Shown here in pieces: positions 1 through 5,906 of a DNA stretch of 12,184 nt (positions are counted from its first letter, which is position 1; each line of letters opens with the position of its first letter). Position numbers and translations under genes: made by a program. The DNA comes from Paracoccaceae bacterium. GTDB taxonomy: Bacteria > Pseudomonadota > Alphaproteobacteria > Rhodobacterales > Rhodobacteraceae. Location: positions 1-12,184 of the forward strand of contig JALQTL010000150.1 of assembly GCA_023260935.1 (NCBI GenBank). The letters are read 5' to 3'. The notes under the pieces were generated by a model, which saw only the letters and a program-made list of their open reading frames with translations, ran no database searches and had not been told where the DNA came from.

Positions 1-2
1 CC

Positions 3-992
3 TTCTTCCTGAGCCTTGAAGACGATCTGATGCGCATCTTCGGGTCCGACAAGCTGGATGCTGTCCTTTCCAAACTGGGCATGAAGGAAGGCGAAGCAAT
101 CGTTCACCCTTGGGTCAACAAATCGCTGGAACGCGCGCAGGCCAAGGTCGAAGGCCGCAACTTCGATATCCGCAAGCAGCTTTTGAAATTCGACGACGTG
201 ATGAACGACCAGCGCAAGGCCATCTTCGGGCAGCGGCTGGAAATCATGCAGGCAGAAGACATTGCCGAAATCGCCGAAGACATGCGCGTGCAAGTGATCG
301 ACGATCTTGTGGATAGCTTCATGCCGCCAAAATCCTATCCCGACGCCTGGGATAATGACGGCCTGAAGCAGGCGCTGCGCGAAAAGCTGGGGATCGACCT
401 GCCAGTCGCAACCTGGGCCGCCGAGGAGGGCGTGGATCAGGACAGCATCAAGGAACGCATCGAACAGGCTACGGCCAACCAGATGGCCGAAAAAGCGGCG
501 GCTTTCGGGCCAGAAAACATGCGCAACATCGAAAAGCAGATCCTGCTTCAGACGATCGATGCGAAATGGCGCGAACATCTTCTGCGGCTGGAGCATCTTC
601 GGTCGGTCGTGGGTTTCCGTGGCTATGCCCAGCGTGATCCGCTGAACGAATACAAGACCGAGGCGTTCCAGTTGTTCGAATCGATGCTGAATTCGCTACG
701 GCAGGATGTGTCGCAGAAACTTGGCGCGATCCGGCCGCTGACGCAGGAAGAACAGCAGGAAATGCTGGCGCAAATGATGGCCCAGCAGCAGGCCCGTGCG
801 GCAGCCGCGGCACCCGTTGCGGCGGCGGCAACGACACTTGCGGCCGCAGCACCTGCCGGCGCGGCCCCGACACCTCTGCTCGCCGGGTTCGACGCGGCTG
901 ATCCGTCAACCTGGGGCAACCCGGGGCGCAATGACGCCTGCCCCTGCGGCTCTGGCGAGAAGTTCAAGCACTGCCACGGCCGGCTGACCTGA
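3..992 (+). CDS. secA: Protein translocase ATPase SecA, C-terminal part (5' end outside window)
   Basis: SecA is the cytoplasmic ATPase that drives unfolded preproteins through SecYEG. The frame is open to the left edge; before the first in-window Met (base 30) it reads FFLSLEDDL, a SecA signature, so that Met is internal. About 330 C-terminal residues are present: the end of the second nucleotide-binding fold, the helical scaffold and wing (for example the stretch LLRLEHLRSVVGFRGYAQRD), then an Ala/Pro-rich low-complexity linker at roughly 785-895. The protein ends in a SEC-C zinc finger, CPCGSGEKFKHCHG, whose Cys-x-Cys-x8-Cys-His ligands are all present. That domain binds SecB and phospholipid in characterised SecA proteins. 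The long Ala-rich linker is common in this family of bacteria. A strong terminator follows five bases after the stop, so secA appears to be the last gene of its transcript. Identification is very secure. Confidence 0.98.
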   Translation, partial: FFLSLEDDLMRIFGSDKLDAVLSKLGMKEGEAIVHPWVNKSLERAQAKVEGRNFDIRKQLLKFDDVMNDQRKAIFGQRLEIMQAEDIAEIAEDMRVQVIDDLVDSFMPPKSYPDAWDNDGLKQALREKLGIDLPVATWAAEEGVDQDSIKERIEQATANQMAEKAAAFGPENMRNIEKQILLQTIDAKWREHLLRLEHLRSVVGFRGYAQRDPLNEYKTEAFQLFESMLNSLRQDVSQKLGAIRPLTQEEQQEMLAQMMAQQQARAAAAAPVAAAATTLAAAAPAGAAPTPLLAGFDAADPSTWGNPGRNDACPCGSGEKFKHCHGRLT

Positions 993-996
993 CGTG

Positions 997-1025
997 AAAG
1001 GGGCGGCGCGGGCCGCCCCTTTTTT
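997..1025 (+). terminator. Intrinsic terminator of secA
   Basis: A perfect 11-bp stem (997-1007 with 1012-1022), loop GCGG, is followed by a run of six T (1020-1025). It starts five bases after the secA stop. It should isolate secA from the gene at 1119, which therefore needs its own promoter. Confidence 0.93.
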
Positions 1026-1054
1026 GCCGTCATTCCCGGAAACATTCCCCAAAT

Positions 1055-1085
1055 TTGACACGGATCAGCCTCGTTTCCGCAGGAT
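1055..1085 (+). promoter_or_regulatory. Possible promoter for the 1119 gene (perfect -35, poor -10)
   Basis: TTGACA at 1055-1060 matches the sigma-70 -35 consensus exactly and lies in the short gap after the secA terminator. No good -10 follows: the best is CAGGAT at 1080-1085 with a 19-base spacer. A start from here would fall near 1090, at the edge of the hairpin described at 1088-1115. The box position is plausible by context, but the weak -10 keeps confidence low. Confidence 0.35.
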
Positions 1086-1087
1086 GG

Positions 1088-1115
1088 TGCCTGCTGAACC
1101 GGTGTTCAGGAGGCA
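1088..1115 (+). promoter_or_regulatory. SD-sequestering hairpin, ROSE-thermometer-like
   Basis: Bases 1088-1099 pair with 1104-1115: five pairs, one G-G mismatch (1093 with 1110), then six pairs closing a CGGT loop. The 3' arm contains the whole Shine-Dalgarno AGGAGG (1108-1113), which lies five bases before the ATG at 1119. The opposing strand reads CUGCU, so the SD is paired with a G-G mismatch in its middle. This resembles the UYGCU/AGGA arrangement of ROSE RNA thermometers, differing from that motif at one base. The fold and the mismatch are seen in the sequence. Temperature control is inference; full ROSE elements usually have further upstream hairpins that are not evident here. The core GAAC-N4-GTTC could instead be a DNA operator. 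Confidence 0.5.
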
Positions 1116-1118
1116 GGG

Positions 1119-2288
1119 ATGAATCTGCAGCGCAAACTTACGTTGATGGTCACGACCGTGGGTGTCGCGTTCGGGGCGGGCCATTTCGTGCAGAAACGGG
1201 CCGAGACGCGGCAACCTGCCGACAACCAATTGCCGAAGATCACCGCCCTTGCGCCCGTGGCCGCCGGGCCCGAGGCACTTGCGGCGCCGGCCCTGGATTT
1301 CCGGCCGCCGCTGCCGGCCGAGGCCGCACCCATCGAACCCACCTTGCCCGAAACCAACCGGATCGAGGCAAAGGCCACCCCGATTGCCGAACCCGAACCC
1401 GCACCTGCGCCTGCCCCTACAACCGCGCAAACAACGCTGGCCGCGGCTGATCCTGCCGAACTGATCCCTTCCCCGCCTTCGGTTACAACCCCGCCAGCCA
1501 GTCTGCCCGTGCCAGTTACGCCGAACCCTGTGGCAACCACCCCGGCAGCCCCGGCCGAAGTGGAAAGTCCGATGGTGCCCGCCGCTGCGCCTTCAGCATC
1601 CGCCGAAACAACAGAACCCGCGCCGGAAATGGCGCAATCCTGCGATGTGACCTTTGATCTGGTCTCCCAGCCCGGCGCGATGATCGGGCTGACAGTATTG
1701 GCCCCGTGCAACCCTCAGGAACGGGTGGTGCTGTGGCATGCCGGTCTGGCGGTCACGGCCAAGACCTCTTCCACCGGGTCACTGTTCACCAGCCTGCCCG
1801 CGCTGACGGAAGATGCGACGGTTGAGGTGCGCTTTGCCTCTGGCGAAAGGGTCGCACAATCCATCCAGATGCCCGAAGCAAAAGACTTCAGGCGTTTTGC
1901 CGTGCAGTGGCAGGACACCGATGCCTTCCAACTTCACGCCTTCGAGGGCGGTGCTGGCTACGGCCAGCCGGGCCATTATTCCGCCGCCTTCACAGGCACG
2001 GCCGGTCAGGGCAGCTTTGTCAGCATTCTGGGCGATGCCGCCACCGACCTGCCGCTTCTGGCCGAGGTTTTCACCTTTGGCCTTGGCAGAAGCGCAGAGG
2101 TGGTGGTCGAGGCATCGGTCACGGAAACCACCTGCGGCCGCACGATCTTTGGCGAAATGATCGCCGCCGAAGCGGGCAAGGTGGATATTCAGGATCTGAC
2201 GCTGGCCATGCCCGAATGTGAGGGCTTGGGCGACATTCTGGTATTGAAAAACCTGATGCAGGACATGAAACTCGCCGCAGCAAAGTAA
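1119..2288 (+). CDS. Envelope protein with N-terminal anchor/signal and Pro/Ala-rich linker, function unknown
   Basis: A 389-residue protein that I cannot place in a characterised family. Residues 1-25 are a short basic N-terminus plus a hydrophobic stretch (LMVTTVGVAFGAG), which suggests an uncleaved anchor or weak signal peptide. Residues about 40-170 are a low-complexity Pro/Ala/Thr/Glu-rich spacer, as in proteins that span the periplasm. Residues 173-389 form a likely globular, beta-rich domain. It contains the only four cysteines (175, 197, 339, 367), so one or two disulfides are plausible outside the cytoplasm. The start is fixed by AGGAGG at 1108-1113, five bases upstream, though that site lies in a hairpin. 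The next gene begins 18 bases after the stop and is also exported, so the two probably form an operon with an envelope role. Clear codon bias and good context make it a real gene; its biochemical role is unknown. Confidence 0.85.
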   Translation: MNLQRKLTLMVTTVGVAFGAGHFVQKRAETRQPADNQLPKITALAPVAAGPEALAAPALDFRPPLPAEAAPIEPTLPETNRIEAKATPIAEPEPAPAPAPTTAQTTLAAADPAELIPSPPSVTTPPASLPVPVTPNPVATTPAAPAEVESPMVPAAAPSASAETTEPAPEMAQSCDVTFDLVSQPGAMIGLTVLAPCNPQERVVLWHAGLAVTAKTSSTGSLFTSLPALTEDATVEVRFASGERVAQSIQMPEAKDFRRFAVQWQDTDAFQLHAFEGGAGYGQPGHYSAAFTGTAGQGSFVSILGDAATDLPLLAEVFTFGLGRSAEVVVEASVTETTCGRTIFGEMIAAEAGKVDIQDLTLAMPECEGLGDILVLKNLMQDMKLAAAK

Positions 2289-2306
2289 GGGGCGGTCGGC
2301 AGGTTC

Positions 2307-3824
2307 ATGCGGGGAATTTTCTGGTGCGCGCCAGCCATTGCCGCGCTGCTTTTCCCCGTTACGGCGGCAGCACAGGATATTACGCTGACATCCCGCGAAG
2401 GAAACCTTTCGATTTCGGGAATCCTGCAAGGCTTTGATGGCGAATTCTACAGGATCGACAGCGCTTACGGTCTTTTGACTGTCGATGCTTCCGGCGTGGT
2501 CTGCGATGGCCCTGCCTGCCCCGATCTGACCGCCCCAAAGATCGATCTGCGCGTCATCGGCCTTCCCGGCATGGGAGAGGCGGTGCTGCCTGTGCTTTTC
2601 GAAAGCTTTGCCCGCCAGCGCGGGCTGGAATATGCCACCGAGGCCCGGGGGGCGGGATACAGCGCCCGGCTTGCCGATGGCGAAAGCGGCAAGACGCTGG
2701 CCCAGATTTCCTTTGAACCCGCGCCCGCAGACCCGGCTCGGCAGGCGCTGGTGGCCGGGCGGGCCGAATTCATGCTTTCGGCGGCGCCGGAGCCGGGTTT
2801 CGCGCAGCGGGTGGTGGCACTGGATGCAATGGTTGCCATCGTGGCCCCTGACAACCCTCTGCCCCGGATTTCCACCCGCGATCTGGCCCGGGTGCTGGCG
2901 GGCGAGGTGCTGAACTGGCAAGATCTTGGCGGCCCCGACATGCCCTTGGTGCTGCATGGACTTGGACCGGGCGACCCGCTTCAGGCGGGGCTGGCGGCAC
3001 GGCTGGGCCGGGACATTGCGGTGATGCAGGAACAGGCCGATGTCACGGCGCTTGCCCATGCCGTGGCGCGCGACCCTTGGGCAATTGCCGTTACCATCAA
3101 GACGGCGGCCGGGGCGGCGCGGGTCTTGCCCCTGACCGACAGTTGCGGGTTTCCGCTGCTGCCGACGCCGCTGGCGGTCAAAGCCGAGGATTACCCCTTG
3201 GCGTTGCCCCTGCACCTTGTTCTGCCCCGCCGCCGCCTGCCGCTGCTGGCCCGGGAATTCGTGGATTTTCTGGGAACCCCCGCCGCACAGGCCGCGATTG
3301 CCGCGACCGGCCTTGTAGACCGCCAGACAGAGCGCCAGCCGATGACATCAGATGGCTTGCGACTAATCAACGCCATCCGCGGTGCCGGGCCCGAAACCAC
3401 GCTGGCCGACCTGCAAGCGCTGGTGGCCGCGATGGACGGGGCGGACCGCCTGTCGCTGACCTTCCGTTTTCAGGATGGCTCCAGCACGCTGGATGCCCAT
3501 TCGCAAACCAATCTGGCTGATCTGGCGCGCCTCCTGGATGCCGGTGTTCTCCGCGGGCGCGATATCGTGCTGGCCGGCTTTTCCGATGGATCCGGCGAGG
3601 CCGCCGCCAATGCAAGATTGTCTGAATCCCGGGCGCGAGGTGTTCTGGATGCGCTTCTACGCCTTCTGCCCGATCTTGCCGAAGCGGACCGGCCGCAGGT
3701 GGCCGGCTTTGGCGAGGCCCTGCCCATGGCCTGCGACGAAACTGCCGCTGGGCGGCGACTGAACCGGCGGGTCGAGGTATGGCTGCGACCTGTCTTTACA
3801 AATAGCCTTGGGCACGAAAACTGA
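2307..3824 (+). CDS. Periplasmic substrate-binding-like (PstS-type) domain fused to OmpA-like peptidoglycan-binding domain
   Basis: A 505-residue exported protein. Residues 1-22 are a signal peptide ending in a typical cleavage site (VTAAA-Q). Residues about 80-340 resemble the PBP-like/PstS fold: a central stretch with FMLSAAPEPGF, then ALDAMVAIVAPDNPLPRIST, then DLARVLAGEVLNWQDLGG, the order seen in phosphate-type binding proteins. Residues about 380-495 are an OmpA C-terminal domain with GFSDGSGEAAANARLSESRA and a final GRRLNRRVEVWL. Asp427 and Arg442 correspond to the residues that hold diaminopimelate of peptidoglycan in OmpA homologues. The protein is therefore probably tethered to the cell wall. 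The binding-domain ligand is not predictable, and no ABC permease or ATPase for it is nearby. It lies 18 bases after the preceding gene without a strong Shine-Dalgarno, so coupling is likely. Its 3' end overlaps radC by 29 bases on the opposite strand. Confidence 0.9.
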   Translation: MRGIFWCAPAIAALLFPVTAAAQDITLTSREGNLSISGILQGFDGEFYRIDSAYGLLTVDASGVVCDGPACPDLTAPKIDLRVIGLPGMGEAVLPVLFESFARQRGLEYATEARGAGYSARLADGESGKTLAQISFEPAPADPARQALVAGRAEFMLSAAPEPGFAQRVVALDAMVAIVAPDNPLPRISTRDLARVLAGEVLNWQDLGGPDMPLVLHGLGPGDPLQAGLAARLGRDIAVMQEQADVTALAHAVARDPWAIAVTIKTAAGAARVLPLTDSCGFPLLPTPLAVKAEDYPLALPLHLVLPRRRLPLLAREFVDFLGTPAAQAAIAATGLVDRQTERQPMTSDGLRLINAIRGAGPETTLADLQALVAAMDGADRLSLTFRFQDGSSTLDAHSQTNLADLARLLDAGVLRGRDIVLAGFSDGSGEAAANARLSESRARGVLDALLRLLPDLAEADRPQVAGFGEALPMACDETAAGRRLNRRVEVWLRPVFTNSLGHEN

Positions 3825-4566
3825 TTTCGCGGCTTTTCCCGACGATCAGATGGTCATGCAGGGTCAGGTTCAGAACCTGACAGGCTTCTTGCACCTGAAT
3901 GGTCATGCTGATGTCGGCCTGACTTGGGGTCGGGTCGCCAGAGGGGTGATTGTGAACAAGGATCAGCGCGGAAGCATTAAGTTCCAGCGCGCGCTTCACC
4001 ACCTCGCGCGGATAGACAGGAACATGGTCGACCGTGCCGCGGGCCTGTTCCTCATCCGCGATCAACGTGTTCTTGCGATCCAGAAACAGGATACGGAACT
4101 GTTCGGTTTCCCTGTGGGCCATGGTGGTATGGCAATAATCCAGCAGCGCATCCCAGGATGACAGGACCGGCTGGTGCATCACCCGGGCGCGCATCATGCG
4201 CTGTGCCACGGCTTCGAACAGCTTCAGGTCACAGATCACGGCATCCCCCACCCCCTTCACCGCCTGTAGCCGGGGCACCGGCGCGGTGATCACGCGGTTC
4301 AGATCGCCGAAACTGTCCAGCAGCAGGCGGGCCAACGGCTTCACATCCTGCCGGGGAATGCTGCGAAACAGCAGAAGTTCCAGAAGTTCGTAATCCGGCA
4401 TGGCACCGGATCCGCCCGCCATGAAGCGTTCGCGCAGGCGTTTGCGATGATCGGCAATGTAGCTGGGCAGGCGGTCAACCGGCAGGGGGGCAGGCGTCGC
4501 CTCATCCTCATCCCCCGCAGGGGTGAAAAGCGGCAGCGTGCCATCCTGAAAGCCAGATCGTTTCAT
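3796..4566 (-). CDS. radC: RadC-family JAB/MPN (JAMM) domain protein
   Basis: A 256-residue protein from the chosen start. Order: an Asp/Glu-rich N-terminus; a RadC N-terminal helical region with a helix-hairpin-helix-like stretch (RLQAVKGVGDAVICDLKL); then the JAMM metalloprotease-like domain with HNHPSGD. The metal-site pattern H-x-H-x7-S-x2-D is intact (His205, His207, Ser215, Asp218), and the protein ends FRAQGYL as is usual. The name comes from an old E. coli repair phenotype later disputed; the real function is unsettled, with links to DNA processing and mobile elements. The frame stays open to an ATG at 4668, but that longer version would be translated through the dnaJ terminator at 4618-4649, so 4566 is preferred. 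No clear promoter was seen between the terminator and this start, and the Shine-Dalgarno is weak. Confidence 0.93.
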   Translation of the reverse strand: MKRSGFQDGTLPLFTPAGDEDEATPAPLPVDRLPSYIADHRKRLRERFMAGGSGAMPDYELLELLLFRSIPRQDVKPLARLLLDSFGDLNRVITAPVPRLQAVKGVGDAVICDLKLFEAVAQRMMRARVMHQPVLSSWDALLDYCHTTMAHRETEQFRILFLDRKNTLIADEEQARGTVDHVPVYPREVVKRALELNASALILVHNHPSGDPTPSQADISMTIQVQEACQVLNLTLHDHLIVGKSREISFRAQGYL

Positions 4567-4617
4567 GCCCGCAGGGTGGCAGAGCGTGGTGAAGGAAACG
4601 TTAACGCCGGCCGCCGT

Positions 4618-4649
4618 AAAAAAGGCCCCGCCGGTGATCCGGCGGGGCC
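4618..4649 (-). terminator. Intrinsic terminator of the dnaK-dnaJ transcript
   Basis: A perfect 11-bp GC-rich stem (4639-4649 with 4624-4634), loop ATCA on the minus strand, is followed by six U (complement of 4618-4623). It lies 31 bases past the dnaJ stop in the reading direction. It separates dnaJ from radC. Confidence 0.94.
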
Positions 4650-4680
4650 CTTCCAATCCGTGGAGCATGGCGCCAAGGCT

Positions 4681-5832
4681 TCAGCTTTTCATTCCGTCCC
4701 AGAAACCCTTGACCTTGGAAAAGAAGGTCTTGCCTTCGGGGTTGTTCTCTTCCGACAGCTTTTCGAATTCGTGCAGCAGCTCGCGCTGGCGCGAGGTCAG
4801 GTTGACCGGCGTTTCTACAGCCATTTCGATCACCATGTCGCCAACCCCACCCCCGCGCAGAGCAGGCATGCCCTTGCTGCGCAGGCGCATCTGCTTGCCC
4901 GATTGTGCCCCGGCCGGAACCTTCACCCGGCTGCGGCCACCATCGATCGTCGGCACCTCGACTTCTCCGCCAAGCGCGGCGGTGATCATGCTGACCGGCA
5001 CGCGGCAGAACAGGTGAACACCGTCCCTTTGGAAGATGGCGTGATCCTTCACCTCGATGAAGATGTAAAGATCGCCCGAAGGGCCGCCGCGCAGGCCGGC
5101 CTCACCCTCGCCGGCAAGACGAATGCGGGTACCGGTTTCCACCCCGGCAGGGATGTTCACCGAAAGCGTGCGTTCCTTTTCGATCCGGCCCTGGCCGCTG
5201 CAGGCCCGGCAAGGGTTCTTGATCGTCTGACCCATGCCCTGACAGGTGGGGCAGGTGCGTTCAACGGTGAAAAAGCCCTGCTGCGCGCGCACTTTGCCCA
5301 TGCCTGAACAGGTGGGGCATGTAGTGGGCTCAGCACCGCCTTCCGCGCCCGTGCCGCGGCACACTTCGCAGGCGGTCGAGGCGGGCACGTTGATGGATTT
5401 CTGAACGCCCTTGAACGCCTCTTCCAGTGTCACCCGCAGATTGTAGCGCAGGTCAGACCCGCGCTGCGCGCGTGAACGCGCCTGGCCGCCACGCCCGCCC
5501 ATGAAATCGCCGAACAGGTCTTCGAACACGTCCGAAAACGCGCTGGCGAAGTCCGGGTTGCCACCGTTGAACCCGCCGCCGGGGCGCGGACCGCCGCCCA
5601 TGCCGCCTTCAAAGGCCGCATGGCCAAAGCGATCATAGGCGGCCTTCTTGTCGGCATCCTTCAGCACTTCATAGGCTTCGTTCACTTCCTTGAACTGAGC
5701 CTCGGCATTGGGGTTGCTTGAATTGCGGTCGGGGTGAAGTTCCTTCGCCTTCTGGCGATAGGCCTTTTTCAACTCGTCCGCAGAGGCCCCGCGCGCAACG
5801 CCCAGCACCTCGTAAAAGTCACGTTTTGCCAT
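4681..5832 (-). CDS. dnaJ: Co-chaperone DnaJ (Hsp40)
   Basis: DnaJ delivers unfolded clients to DnaK and stimulates its ATPase in the cytoplasm. At 383 residues it is close to the usual 375-380. Domains in order: the J domain with the essential HPD triad (His33-Pro34-Asp35); a Gly/Phe-rich region (about 72-115); a zinc domain with four CxxCxGxG-type repeats (Cys155/158, 172/175, 194/197, 208/211, all intact); then the C-terminal client-binding and dimerisation domains. This makes it a full class A DnaJ. The start is supported by AAAAGG nine bases upstream. It lies 74 bases downstream of dnaK on the same strand, with a strong hairpin in the gap, and is very probably expressed from the dnaK promoter. 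An intrinsic terminator ends the unit. Confidence 0.98.
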   Translation of the reverse strand: MAKRDFYEVLGVARGASADELKKAYRQKAKELHPDRNSSNPNAEAQFKEVNEAYEVLKDADKKAAYDRFGHAAFEGGMGGGPRPGGGFNGGNPDFASAFSDVFEDLFGDFMGGRGGQARSRAQRGSDLRYNLRVTLEEAFKGVQKSINVPASTACEVCRGTGAEGGAEPTTCPTCSGMGKVRAQQGFFTVERTCPTCQGMGQTIKNPCRACSGQGRIEKERTLSVNIPAGVETGTRIRLAGEGEAGLRGGPSGDLYIFIEVKDHAIFQRDGVHLFCRVPVSMITAALGGEVEVPTIDGGRSRVKVPAGAQSGKQMRLRSKGMPALRGGGVGDMVIEMAVETPVNLTSRQRELLHEFEKLSEENNPEGKTFFSKVKGFWDGMKS

Positions 5833-5859
5833 TGGCAGAAACCTTTTCCCGAACCGGAT

Positions 5860-5887
5860 GGGGGCGGCCCGTCGCCGGACCGCCCCC
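5860..5887 (-). promoter_or_regulatory. Hairpin in the dnaK-dnaJ intergenic region (GNRA loop, no U-run)
   Basis: On the minus strand a 12-bp stem contains one U-G wobble and closes on a GCGA tetraloop, which fits GNRA. On the plus strand the same position would be a C-A mismatch, so the fold is specific to the dnaK-dnaJ mRNA. No T-run follows, so it is not a standard terminator. It may protect the dnaK 3' end or set the DnaK:DnaJ ratio through processing or attenuation; that role is inferred. Confidence 0.7.
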
Positions 5888-5906
5888 CTTTCCGTTCACT
5901 GCGGTC

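Noticed and set aside
1779..3215. 478-codon minus-strand frame opposite the envelope genes
   Set aside because: His/Arg/Gly/Gln-rich composition with no recognisable domain; it is antisense to two well-supported exported proteins.
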